Source: Planctomycetota bacterium
GTDB taxonomy: Bacteria > Planctomycetota > UBA8742 > UBA2392
Direction of reading: 5' to 3'
NCBI GenBank assembly: GCA_020845475.1
Contig: JADLFN010000055.1
Coordinates: 1-64,000 of the forward strand
Length of the DNA: 64,000 nt
Part shown: piece by piece, positions 49,702-58,582 of the stretch
How the letters are laid out: each line of letters begins with the position of its first letter
Position numbering within the stretch: position 1 is the first letter of the stretch
The notes under the pieces: generated by a model
Told to the model about the DNA's origin: nothing
Database searches by the model: none
Seen by the model: the letters and a program-made list of their open reading frames with translations, nothing else
Program-made: the position numbers and the translations under genes

Positions 49702-50591
49702 TGGCAGGTTCTACCAATATCGACATGTCCAGGGCGCGCGGCGAAGGGCAGTTGCGCTCTCAGGGGCCCGTGATCAAGGTGGAGCACCTCACGAAAACCT
49801 ACGATGACAAAGTGGTGCTCGACGACATTTCGTTTGAGCTCGCGCGCGGTCGGGTTTACGTCATCATGGGCCCCTCAGGCTGCGGCAAGAGCACGTTGCT
49901 GCGCATGATGATCGGCGCCGAGGCGGCTGACGCCGGACACGTTTATCTTGACGGCGTGGACACCACCTTGGCCGACAAGAAGACGCAGGAAGAGGCACGG
50001 CGCAAATTTGGTGTGCTGTTTCAGAGTGCGGCGCTGCTCAACGGCCTCACGGTCGCGGAGAACGTGGCATTGCCCATTCGCCAGCACACGGACTTGCTCA
50101 AGAGCACGATCGACCTCATGGTTCGCCTGAAGCTCGAGCTGGTTGGCATGGGCGACGCGGCTGAAAAATTCCCCTATGAAATCTCGGGCGGCATGAAGAA
50201 GCGTGCAGGGCTTGCGCGGGCCATCGCCCTTGACCCGGCGATTGTTTTTTACGATGAGCCAAGCGCGGGCCTGGACCCTGTCATGGTGGGCGTGATCGAT
50301 AAACTGATCAAGGACCTGACGAGCAAGCTTGGAATCACGAGCGTTGTAATCACGCACGAAATGCCAAGTATCTTCCGTATTGCCGATGAGGCCATCATGC
50401 TGTTCGGCGGCAAAGTGGTGTTTCGCGGCTCGCCGCAGGAGTTGCGTCAAAGCCGATTGCCAATCGTACGCCAGTTCATCAATGGCGACCCCGAGGGGCC
50501 GATCAACGCGCCCCGGCAACTCGCTGAACTTTCGGAGCGGCTGTTTGGTTCGGCCAAGAAACCGGCGATTGATGGCGGGGGGACGGGATGA
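49701..50591 (+). CDS. mlaF: MlaF-type lipid ABC transporter ATP-binding protein
   Basis: From ATG 49701, 296 residues. Walker A is GPSGCGKST (about 57-65), the signature is ISGGMKKRAGLARA, Walker B is IVFYDEPSAGLD, and the switch is VVITHEMPSIFRIADEA. It powers lipid movement with MlaE. The C-terminal LLFGSAKKPAIDG-type tail is poorly conserved. The longer frame to 49545 lies inside mlaE. Confidence 0.95.
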   Translation: MAGSTNIDMSRARGEGQLRSQGPVIKVEHLTKTYDDKVVLDDISFELARGRVYVIMGPSGCGKSTLLRMMIGAEAADAGHVYLDGVDTTLADKKTQEEARRKFGVLFQSAALLNGLTVAENVALPIRQHTDLLKSTIDLMVRLKLELVGMGDAAEKFPYEISGGMKKRAGLARAIALDPAIVFYDEPSAGLDPVMVGVIDKLIKDLTSKLGITSVVITHEMPSIFRIADEAIMLFGGKVVFRGSPQELRQSRLPIVRQFINGDPEGPINAPRQLAELSERLFGSAKKPAIDGGGTG

Positions 50592-51679
50592 AACCTGCCG
50601 ACCGTCGCTTGAATTTCTGGCTGGGAATCGGCGCGCTCGTGCTTGCGATGGCGGCGGGGTTGTGGATGGCGATTAGGCCCGTACTCAAACAGCCGTCAGA
50701 GCCGCCCCAGCTGTATGTGGCATATTTTGAGAACGCCGGCGGTCTGGAAGTGGGCGATGTGGTGCGCATCAAGGGCCGGCGCGCGGGCAGGGTTGTCGGC
50801 ACGGAGGTTGTGCGGCGCGACGACAAGGTGATGATCCGCGTTGAGTTTGAGATTGCGCCGGGCTCGGGTTCACAGTGGCTCAAGCAGGGCGGGATCCCGG
50901 TGGACAGTGTTATCCGCGTGCGCCAGCCTGCTGTGCTGGGGAGGCCGACGCTTTCCATTGAGCTGGGAGAGGCTGACAAGATCATCCATGTCGGAGGTGA
51001 GTGGCCTCAGGCCCGTGGCGTCACGGGCGAAGACCAGTTCAGCGCGTTGAAGGCCAAGCTCAACGAGTTTGACGCCGCCATCGACAAGTATATGGCCTAC
51101 GTTCGGCCCGAGTTCATCGCCGACATCAAGGCCCGCATTGCCCAATTGCGCCTCAGTATCGATCAGGCCCGAAGCGCCGTGTCAGGCGCTGTTGCGGACG
51201 TGCCTTTACTTGTTGAGCGCGTCAACGAACTCGGACGCATGCTCAGAGACTTGCTCACTCAGGTGCGAAAGGCGGCACCGGGCATCGAGGAAAACGTGAA
51301 GACCGTCGAGCAGCGCCTGCGCGATGCGCCGCGGCAGGCGCAGGATGCGAGCGAGGCAATCACGGACCTGCGCGAAATGGTCTCACGCATCGACAAGACG
51401 GTGGCCGAGTTCAATGGGCGCTCCGAGGACGGCGATTTCAGCAAGGCAGTGCGCGAATTCCGAAAGTTCTCAGCGCAACTTCGCGCAAGCGCTGTTCGCT
51501 CCGAGTACCAGCCGAAACAGGCCGGAGACCTGCCGCCGTGGCGCCTGGCGCGGCCATACTTCAATGGCGGCTCAACCGCCCTTGAAGGCGCAAACACGGC
51601 GGAAAAGGGTGGCGCAGTTGAATATAAGGAGCTTCCGCTGCCACCACGGGCGAGAAGCACGAGCAAGACGCAGGATTGA
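50588..51679 (+). CDS. MCE-domain (MlaD-like) lipid transport protein, first copy
   Basis: 363 residues with an N-terminal anchor (WLGIGALVLAMAAGLWMAI) and an MCE domain (VAYFENAGGLEVGDVVRIKG, AGRVVGTEVVRRDDKVMIRV, LGRPTLSIELG). A long coiled-coil segment follows (about 150-300). Its ATG overlaps the mlaF stop codon (ATGA). MCE proteins form a periplasmic ring that passes lipids. The second copy next door suggests a hetero-oligomer. Confidence 0.88.
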   Translation: MKPADRRLNFWLGIGALVLAMAAGLWMAIRPVLKQPSEPPQLYVAYFENAGGLEVGDVVRIKGRRAGRVVGTEVVRRDDKVMIRVEFEIAPGSGSQWLKQGGIPVDSVIRVRQPAVLGRPTLSIELGEADKIIHVGGEWPQARGVTGEDQFSALKAKLNEFDAAIDKYMAYVRPEFIADIKARIAQLRLSIDQARSAVSGAVADVPLLVERVNELGRMLRDLLTQVRKAAPGIEENVKTVEQRLRDAPRQAQDASEAITDLREMVSRIDKTVAEFNGRSEDGDFSKAVREFRKFSAQLRASAVRSEYQPKQAGDLPPWRLARPYFNGGSTALEGANTAEKGGAVEYKELPLPPRARSTSKTQD

Positions 51680-51690
51680 ACGAGGCAGCC

Positions 51691-52764
51691 ATGGCCAAAA
51701 AGAGTGCAAGGTCGGATCTGATCACAGGCGCATTTGCGGTCTTTGTGATCATCAGCGGCATATTCGTCGTGATGTTCTTGCAGGCCGTGGGGCCGCGCAT
51801 CGAGGGCGCGCGCTATTCGATTCGATTCCGCGACGTCGGCGGACTGGGCGGTAACGCGCCCGTTATTGTCGCGGGCCAGAAAGTGGGGAAGGTCGAAAAG
51901 ATTGAGACGCGGGCTGTGGTCGAAAGCGAGGGCCATCGCGCAGTGGAGGTGCTCGTCGGGATCATCATCGAGGACAAGTTCGTAAACGCGGTCGCCATTC
52001 CCGTGGACACCGTTGCGGCCGTGCAGATGGGCGGGCTATTTGGCGGCACGCAGCTCGTGCTCAGGCTCGGCAAATCCAAAACGTTGGTTCAACCGGGTGG
52101 GACACTCGGTGAACAGGGCCAGCCGCCGGTTGATTTCAACACACTGCTCGATAGCGCGCAAAGCACCATCAAGAAGCTGCAGAGTGGCCTTGAGAAACTG
52201 GCGGACGTTCTCAATGACGACGCTTTCCAGGCCAATATCAAGGCTTCTCTTGAGAGCCTGAAGACTACGCTTGCATCACTGGACAAAGGCCTGAAGGACC
52301 TCGAGCCTGCGTTCAAGCAGGTGGGCCCCACGATTGAGAACGCCAACGCGCTCGTGGTCGAGATGCGCGATCTGATCAAGAACAACAATGAGGCGCTCAC
52401 GAGCGCAATTAAGCATCTGGAGGGTGCGAGCAAGGGTGCAGATGACCTGCTCAACGGCGATGCCAAGCTGCTGGTGGCCGACTTGCGCAAGATTGCCGAG
52501 AATCTCGACAAGCTCGCCGGCAACCTCAACAGCGTGGTGCTCGACAACCAGGGCAACATTGCCATCTCGATCAACAATGTGCGCGAGGCAACCGAGAGCA
52601 TTCGCGTGTTCGCCCGCCGCATCGAGAAGGATCCGAGCCTGTTGATCTGGGGAAGTGACGACAAAGTGCCCGAGCCCAATTCCCCCGCGGCAACCAAGTC
52701 TCCGGACGTGGACGAAGCCGCGCTCAAACGCAGCGGAAGACTGCCGCGCCGCGACAACGAGTGA
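51691..52764 (+). CDS. MCE-domain (MlaD-like) lipid transport protein, second copy
   Basis: From ATG 51691, 357 residues. An anchor (ITGAFAVFVIISGIFVVMFL) is followed by the MCE domain (YSIRFRDVGGLGGNAPVIVA, GQKVGKVEKIETRAVV, VQMGGLFGGTQLVLRLGKSK) and a long heptad-rich helix (about 150-310). It lies 11 bases after the first MCE gene. The two differ in sequence but keep the same anchor-MCE-coil plan. Confidence 0.9.
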   Translation: MAKKSARSDLITGAFAVFVIISGIFVVMFLQAVGPRIEGARYSIRFRDVGGLGGNAPVIVAGQKVGKVEKIETRAVVESEGHRAVEVLVGIIIEDKFVNAVAIPVDTVAAVQMGGLFGGTQLVLRLGKSKTLVQPGGTLGEQGQPPVDFNTLLDSAQSTIKKLQSGLEKLADVLNDDAFQANIKASLESLKTTLASLDKGLKDLEPAFKQVGPTIENANALVVEMRDLIKNNNEALTSAIKHLEGASKGADDLLNGDAKLLVADLRKIAENLDKLAGNLNSVVLDNQGNIAISINNVREATESIRVFARRIEKDPSLLIWGSDDKVPEPNSPAATKSPDVDEAALKRSGRLPRRDNE

Positions 52765-52826
52765 CGCCGCTATCGCGATGAGAACGAAGATCGTAGAAGG
52801 TTAGTCGCAAGAAGAGGGCCGGACTG

Positions 52827-53735
52827 GTGCAATCATCAACTAAGCCACTATCAAGAGGTCGATTCACACGCGCGTGGCGCATCCCACTGTTATGCGTCTT
52901 GAGTTCAGCGTTTTGTGTGCTAAGCGGCTGCGGCGTGGATCGTTTGACGACGTTCGAACAAGGCGTGGAATACCTTGATTCTCGCGATTATCCGCGCGCG
53001 ATCGAGTGGTTCAAGCGCGATATCGAGATCAATGGTGAAACGCTGTCAAACACTTACAACCTTGGAGTGTGCTACCAGGACATCGGCAAGCACGATTCGG
53101 CGATCGAGTGGTACGAGCGCGCGTTGAAGATCCGGCCTCGCGACGCGCGCAGCATGGTCAACATGGCCATGATCTACCTCGACCAGAAGCGCGATCTCAA
53201 GGCGCTGGCTCTGCTCGAAAAGGCAGCAGAAGTTGAAATTGACCGGGCATATCCGCTGGTGGCCATGGGCATCTACCACCAGCGCCAGGGCAATCTCGCA
53301 CGCGCGGGTGACTACTTCAGGTCCGCGCTTGCGCGTGAAAAGAACTCGGCTTACGCATGGTTTCACCACGGGGCCTGGAACGAAGCAAACGACCTTGTTG
53401 GAGATGCTGCCCAGGCTTACGAGAAGGCGGCAGAACTTGACCCTTCCGACGGCGTGGCCTATGAGTCCGCCGCGCGTTGTTTCACGCGCCAGAAGAACTA
53501 CGCGGCGGCCAGCCGCAATTACGATTTCGCGATCGCGATCTCACCGGACAAGGCCCAGCTTTACATCGATGCTTCCGATGTGCTGATCGAGCAAAAGCGC
53601 TACGAACGCGCTACGCAATACCTCTGGACGGCACGAACGCTCAAGAAGCATGACGACGCGGCCATCCACAGCCGCCTGCTCAAGCTCTATGCGTTGATGC
53701 TGGAAACCGAGGGCAAGCGCGAGGCCCCAAAGTAG
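52827..53735 (+). CDS. TPR-repeat lipoprotein
   Basis: 302 residues from GTG 52827 with lipoprotein signal RIPLLCVLSSAFCVLSGCGV and lipobox LSGC. About seven TPR units follow (RDYPRAIEWFKRDIEINGET, HDSAIEWYERALKIRPRDAR, GDAAQAYEKAAELDPSDGVA). TPR lipoproteins scaffold envelope complexes. It is 62 bases after the Mla operon on the same strand and may belong to it. It converges on the zinc-ribbon gene with a 3-base gap. Confidence 0.85.
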   Translation: MQSSTKPLSRGRFTRAWRIPLLCVLSSAFCVLSGCGVDRLTTFEQGVEYLDSRDYPRAIEWFKRDIEINGETLSNTYNLGVCYQDIGKHDSAIEWYERALKIRPRDARSMVNMAMIYLDQKRDLKALALLEKAAEVEIDRAYPLVAMGIYHQRQGNLARAGDYFRSALAREKNSAYAWFHHGAWNEANDLVGDAAQAYEKAAELDPSDGVAYESAARCFTRQKNYAAASRNYDFAIAISPDKAQLYIDASDVLIEQKRYERATQYLWTARTLKKHDDAAIHSRLLKLYALMLETEGKREAPK

Positions 53736-53738
53736 CAG

Positions 53739-55991
53739 CTACAGTTGAAAGTGGGCTCGCCATGCGGCAGCGTTGGTGCCGCAGTCCTTGCCGTCGGCAA
53801 GATCCACCAGTGCCGAACGCGCGGCTTCTGCCACCAGTTTATCCGCATCCGCGAGAAGCCTGATGAGCGTTAAAGCAGCGCGCTTGTCGCCTATTTTGCC
53901 CAAAGTCCAGCAGATGGAGGTTCGAAGATTGGCGTTCTCCGTACGCCCGAGCATATCGAGACACGGCTGAACCGCTTCCGGAGACTTGAGGTCGGCGGCA
54001 AGAGAGAGCGCCGCGTAGCGCACGCTTTCGGCTTCGTCCTTCAGGGCGGCAATAACACCGGGCACAGCGCCAAGCCCCTTTTCCTTGACCTGTGCGCGCA
54101 GCGCCTTGGCCCTGTTGGCCGGCTTGGAAAGGTCGCTTGTGTCAGATTGTGGCGCACTTGGCTTTTCAGCGCTAGGCGAGCCGCCGGGCGGTGCAGTTGC
54201 TTTGTCAGAGAGAGGCGCCAGGCGCACGTTGGCGTAACGGTAATAAACCTCGAGGCAGAGTACGGAGCACGCCGTGCTGTAGAGCCTGCCGGCGACGGGC
54301 CCAATCCATGAGTCCGCCGGTTCCCAGCTGCCGATGTGGCGCTTGACCTCAAGCTCCTGGTTCTTGAGCAAAGTGGTTTTCAAGGCGGTGTTCCAGTTGT
54401 CCCAATCGGGGCCCATGCCGTCTGTGGCCAGAAACAGGCCCAGCGTGCAACTGTACCAGCCATAAAACGTGTCAAAGTTGGGTTCTGCTGAACCGGCACT
54501 GGGTACATGCAGGTTCTCCCATTTCGGCGGGTGCTCGGCGAGCAGGCGGCGAGCCGCAGTGTTCCTGGCGGCGAACTTGTCCGCGTCAAGGATGGAGCGG
54601 GCCAGCAGACCTACGCCCGTCATTCCCACTCCCTTGCGGTAAGGGTAGGGGTACTCGTCGGCGTAGTACGTCTCGCCGTTGTCGAGCGACATGCGATCGT
54701 AGAGATCCACCAGGCTGTTCCAGCATGTTGCATTGACACTGATGCCCACAGCGCGCGCACTCTTGAGCGCCATTACGGCCCAGCCCGTAATCGAAAGATC
54801 GCTGCGCTGTGAAGAACGAGTGCTCGTGACCTGTGCGGTGTAGGTCCAGCCGCCTTTGGCGTTCTGTGTGCGCTCCAGAAAGCGCACTGCGCGTTCGGCA
54901 CTTCTGCGGTAATTGTCGTCGCCTGTCAGTCCGTAGGCTTCGCACATCATCAAGGTCGCCACGCTGTGCGTGTACATTTGTTGCGAACTCATGCCGTGGG
55001 AGTAACAGCCCGATGTTGATTGCTGGCGCAGCCAGTAATAGAGAGCTTTCTCCACGGTGTCGGCAAACTCGCCTTCCTTGGGCGTGTGGCCTGCGGCCAG
55101 GAATGGCAGTACGCACAACGCTGAAATCGGCGGGCGCATTTCGTTGCCCCATGCTTCGTTGATGCCGGAATCAAAGCGGCTGCCCTGTCCGCCGGTTGGA
55201 TCCCAGCTGCCGTCATTGGATTGCACCGAGGCCAGCCATGCCAGCCCAAGGTTCACGGCGTTTTCGCTGCCGCTGTCGCCGCCGTGTTCGCGTACGGCCG
55301 CTTTGCGGCTTTCGCCCTTACGGTTCTTGAACAGGCCGGCACCCGAGAGACCTTCGTTTGTCGAACGGCGCGGCTGGCCCGCACCCAGGCCCGCGCCAGA
55401 ATCGCGTGGCAGCTTGGGAAGGTCGCGCATGGGCGCCGGAGAGGGCCGCGCAACTTCAGGCTCGGGCGCGAAAATTTTGTTTTCCTGCGGATCCTCGAAT
55501 TCCTCCGCGCCCGGCGCCTTGTCTTCGATGATTCGATCAGGCGAGATGGTGGTTTCTTCATCCTGCGCGCGGTCGAGCTTCTCGTTCTTGTCAATATCGG
55601 TGATAGGTGCTGGCGGCGCCATGCTTGTCGAGAGGCTCGGAGCCAGGGTCTTACTCTTGAGGGGCTCAAACAAGTCGAGCGGCTTGATGAGCAATAGCAG
55701 CGCTAACAGCGCCAAATGCACGCCGCACGCAATCAGCAGGCTGTGCAACGTCCAGACGCTGAACGTGTGCAGCATCGCAATGGCCCGGCGCGCTATTGGC
55801 TTGCGAAAAGCCCTGCGCGGCTTGAGTGAGATGGGGACCGCGCTGCGCGTTGATCCCGCCACTTCGGCAATCGCCCCATCCTTGACCACAAAGGTAGCTG
55901 GCGAAATGCAGGTTGGGCAAAGCCGCGCCGAATACGAAAGCGCGCTTCCGCATAGCGGGCAGGCAATAGAATTGAGAACTGTGGACGGCAT
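53739..55991 (-). CDS. Membrane protein with zinc ribbon, terpenoid-cyclase-like toroid and HEAT repeats
   Basis: 750 residues in four parts: an N-terminal zinc ribbon (CPLC at 11-14, CPTC at 26-29), a membrane segment (SLLIACGVHLALLALLLLIK, about 85-105), an acidic linker, and an alpha/alpha-toroid domain of the prenyltransferase/squalene-cyclase type (about 230-600; LGLAWLASVQSNDGSWDPTG, AVRFLERTQNAKGGWTYTAQ). HEAT-like repeats end it (AVRYAALSLAADLKSPEAVQ). The D-x-D-D-type catalytic motif of cyclases was not seen, so this is probably a structural or sensing fold. Planctomycetes carry many such proteins. Confidence 0.85.
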   Translation of the reverse strand: MPSTVLNSIACPLCGSALSYSARLCPTCISPATFVVKDGAIAEVAGSTRSAVPISLKPRRAFRKPIARRAIAMLHTFSVWTLHSLLIACGVHLALLALLLLIKPLDLFEPLKSKTLAPSLSTSMAPPAPITDIDKNEKLDRAQDEETTISPDRIIEDKAPGAEEFEDPQENKIFAPEPEVARPSPAPMRDLPKLPRDSGAGLGAGQPRRSTNEGLSGAGLFKNRKGESRKAAVREHGGDSGSENAVNLGLAWLASVQSNDGSWDPTGGQGSRFDSGINEAWGNEMRPPISALCVLPFLAAGHTPKEGEFADTVEKALYYWLRQQSTSGCYSHGMSSQQMYTHSVATLMMCEAYGLTGDDNYRRSAERAVRFLERTQNAKGGWTYTAQVTSTRSSQRSDLSITGWAVMALKSARAVGISVNATCWNSLVDLYDRMSLDNGETYYADEYPYPYRKGVGMTGVGLLARSILDADKFAARNTAARRLLAEHPPKWENLHVPSAGSAEPNFDTFYGWYSCTLGLFLATDGMGPDWDNWNTALKTTLLKNQELEVKRHIGSWEPADSWIGPVAGRLYSTACSVLCLEVYYRYANVRLAPLSDKATAPPGGSPSAEKPSAPQSDTSDLSKPANRAKALRAQVKEKGLGAVPGVIAALKDEAESVRYAALSLAADLKSPEAVQPCLDMLGRTENANLRTSICWTLGKIGDKRAALTLIRLLADADKLVAEAARSALVDLADGKDCGTNAAAWRAHFQL

Positions 55992-56070
55992 CAGGTGGTC
56001 CTGGGGTGGACCTCCGGGGATCTACGCGGAATAAGAGTACCCCATAAATGGGCTTACGTAAAGAATTGCT

Positions 56071-56373
56071 TCAAACAAAACGAACGATTCCACTATTCCA
56101 GAACCACGCTGTCAAAGCCACAAGCGCCAGGTTGATCAAGCAGACGACCGCAGCCTTCGCCAGGAAGCTCACTTTGCGCGTTTTGTGGGCGAACACGCGC
56201 ATACCCAGCAACATCCCCGCGGCGGCCAACGGAACACCGAGCAGCAACAGTGTGCGCTCGCGAATGCGCCACGCGCCCGCGATCGCGCGGCGTTTGTCAA
56301 TCCATTGAGCGCAGAACGCTATCGCGTTCGTGCACACCAGCGCGGCTATGCACCAAGTCAGCGGCAGCGTCAT
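56071..56373 (-). CDS. DUF1294 small membrane protein
   Basis: 100 residues with the family core DKRRAIAGAWRIRERTLLLL and GMRVFAHKTRKVSFLAKAAV and three or four membrane segments. The function of this widespread family is unknown. Its start overlaps the end of the aminotransferase gene (ATGA at 56370-56373), so it is the last gene of the UbiA-aminotransferase operon. Confidence 0.88.
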   Translation of the reverse strand: MTLPLTWCIAALVCTNAIAFCAQWIDKRRAIAGAWRIRERTLLLLGVPLAAAGMLLGMRVFAHKTRKVSFLAKAAVVCLINLALVALTAWFWNSGIVRFV

Positions 56374-57536
56374 GGCTTGAGCGCCGCCAGGCGCTTGCAG
56401 GCTTCGGCCAAAGCGTCGGCGGGCTTGGCGTAACAGAAGCGCAGCAGGTGTTTGCCGCGTCCGCTGCCGGGTTCATAGAAAGCGCCACCGGGAATAGCGG
56501 CGATCTTGGCACGCGCCAGAAGTTCGCGTGAGGCGGCTTGGTCGTCAGCCCACCCCAGCTTGCTGAAATCGGCCATTACGTAGTAGCTGCCCTGCGGGCG
56601 ATAGGCCTTGAAGCCGCCTTTTTCCAGCGAGCCGCAGATCAGGTCGCGGTCGCGCTCATACTGCTTGCGCATGTCTTCATAGTAACTGGCCGGCGCGTCA
56701 AAACCCTTGAGCACACCGCGCTGCAGCGGGTGGGGGGCGCATATATATAGAAGGTCGCTGACCACAGCCGCGCGCTTGATGATGTTCTCGGGCGCCGCCA
56801 GATAGCCAATGCGCCAACCGGTGATCGAGAACGTCTTGCTCAGGCCGCCGATGGTCAGCGTGCGCTCGCGCAGGTTGCCCACGCTGGCGATACTGATGTG
56901 GCGATGCTGGTCGTAAACGATGTACTCGTAAATCTCGTCGCTGAAGATCAACAGGTCGTGTTTCTCGGCCAGCGCGCCCAGCCACTTGATATCCGCCTCG
57001 GAGAGTACAAGCCCCGCCGGGTTACTGGGCGTGCAGAGGATGAGCGACTTGGTCTTGGGCGTAACCGCGGCCTCGATGCTCGCGCGGTCCAGCTTCATCG
57101 TCGCCAAGTCGATTCGCGCAAAGCGTGGCACGACGCCCGCCAGCAACAAATTATTCAGGTGATAGCCGTAGTAGGGCTCAATCAGGATGGCTTCGCTGCC
57201 CGGATCCAACGTGGCGAACATGGCAGAAGCGAACGCGCCGGAACTGCCAACTGTGACGCAGACTTCTGTGTCGGGGCTGTAATTCAAGTTGTTTAGGAGT
57301 TGCAGCTTTTCGGCGATCTTGCGGCGAAGCTCGATCAACCCCATCGCGTGCGTGTAGGTGGCCTTGTTCTCCTGGATGGCATCAATGGCGCCCTGTGCAA
57401 CAAGCGGGTGCGTGGGCAAATCACAGATGCCCTGGCCCAAGTTGATGCCGCCTACTTTATCGCACTCGATTGTGAGCCTGCGAATATCCGACTGCACCAG
57501 GCCCTGCATGCGTGAAGCCGCGAATCGGTCCGCCAT
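56370..57536 (-). CDS. Class I/II pyridoxal-phosphate aminotransferase
   Basis: 388 residues of fold-type I: NLGQGICDLPTHPLVAQGAI, ILIEPYYGYHLNNLLLAGVV, LCTPSNPAGLVLSEADIKWL and the PLP Lys in LTIGGLSKTFSITGWRIGYL. It resembles aspartate/aromatic or glutamine-type transaminases, and the amino donor cannot be told apart from sequence. The UbiA gene lies 4 bases upstream on the same strand. Confidence 0.93.
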   Translation of the reverse strand: MADRFAASRMQGLVQSDIRRLTIECDKVGGINLGQGICDLPTHPLVAQGAIDAIQENKATYTHAMGLIELRRKIAEKLQLLNNLNYSPDTEVCVTVGSSGAFASAMFATLDPGSEAILIEPYYGYHLNNLLLAGVVPRFARIDLATMKLDRASIEAAVTPKTKSLILCTPSNPAGLVLSEADIKWLGALAEKHDLLIFSDEIYEYIVYDQHRHISIASVGNLRERTLTIGGLSKTFSITGWRIGYLAAPENIIKRAAVVSDLLYICAPHPLQRGVLKGFDAPASYYEDMRKQYERDRDLICGSLEKGGFKAYRPQGSYYVMADFSKLGWADDQAASRELLARAKIAAIPGGAFYEPGSGRGKHLLRFCYAKPADALAEACKRLAALKP

Positions 57537-57540
57537 ACGC

Positions 57541-58521
57541 CTACCTCAAGAAGTTATGCGGCAAGTAAGCCAGCATGAATCCGACTTGCAGGAACACCAT
57601 AAGATAATACATGTGCCGCCACGCCGGGTGATTCTCCGTGCGGGTCAATGAATCCGGGTCGCGAAGCACCAGCACAGACACGTACGCACCCCAGCACATG
57701 GCGATGCCGCACAGAAAGAAAATGTCCACGGGGTTGCCGTGCAAGATTCCTGAAGGCACGCCCAGCCCGATCAGCAGGAACGGCAGGAACAGAAATGGCG
57801 CGATATAGCGGGCTGCACGGTCGGGCCCGTAAACCACGGGCAAAGTGCGTACGCCGTACATGGCATCGCCGGTAATATCGCTGAAATCCTTGGTGGTCGT
57901 TGCGCCGAACAGGAACAAGCCCATGATCAGGCCAATGTACCAGGCTTCCACGCTGAGCATGCTGGAAGCCAGGCTCCAGCCGGCCACTTTCAAAAGCACA
58001 CCGCGCGGTATGGCCACCGTGGCGTTGGCCAGCCAGCCGCGCATCTTCATGCGTGCAGGCGGGGCCGAGTAAAGCACACTGAACACAGACGCCGCGATGA
58101 ACAGCAAAAGCACATCGGGCCTGCCCGTAAACGAACTGCACAGCGCTGCCAGAACAAGAGCCCCCAGCGCCGTAGCGGCGCTAAAGGCAAGCGCACCGCG
58201 TGTAGAAATTGCGCCCGAAGGCAAAGGTCGGTCGGGCTTGTTCACACGGTCAATGTCGAGGTCGTACACTTGATTGAGCGCATTACTGGCCGCATTCAGG
58301 AGCGCTGCTGCGACGGCACCCAGAATCAAGTTGGCAAAAAGCACACGAGCGTCGCCCAGCCGCTCATGCGGAACGGCGAACCACGCCACAATGCCGCCGG
58401 AAACCATCCCCAGAGAGGGCGCCAGCAGCGTAAACGGCCGCGCAAGCCGCACGTAAACATTGAGCACATGCGCAAAGCCGCGCCGCGACTCGAACTCGGT
58501 TGGAAGGTACACGGCGCTCAA
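57541..58521 (-). CDS. UbiA-family prenyltransferase
   Basis: A 326-residue membrane enzyme that joins a polyprenyl diphosphate to an aromatic or other acceptor. It has eight or nine membrane segments, the first Asp-rich motif NALNQVYDLDIDRVNKPDRP and the second DFSDITGDAMYGVRTLPVVY. The subfamily (homogentisate, heme, chlorophyll or geranylgeranylglyceryl types) is unclear. With the downstream aminotransferase it may make a prenylquinone or similar lipid. Confidence 0.9.
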   Translation of the reverse strand: MSAVYLPTEFESRRGFAHVLNVYVRLARPFTLLAPSLGMVSGGIVAWFAVPHERLGDARVLFANLILGAVAAALLNAASNALNQVYDLDIDRVNKPDRPLPSGAISTRGALAFSAATALGALVLAALCSSFTGRPDVLLLFIAASVFSVLYSAPPARMKMRGWLANATVAIPRGVLLKVAGWSLASSMLSVEAWYIGLIMGLFLFGATTTKDFSDITGDAMYGVRTLPVVYGPDRAARYIAPFLFLPFLLIGLGVPSGILHGNPVDIFFLCGIAMCWGAYVSVLVLRDPDSLTRTENHPAWRHMYYLMVFLQVGFMLAYLPHNFLR

Positions 58522-58582
58522 GGTGGATGAAGTTTAGCATGGATGCGCGGCGGGGCATCGAGCCCGTTGCTACACTTGCGCC

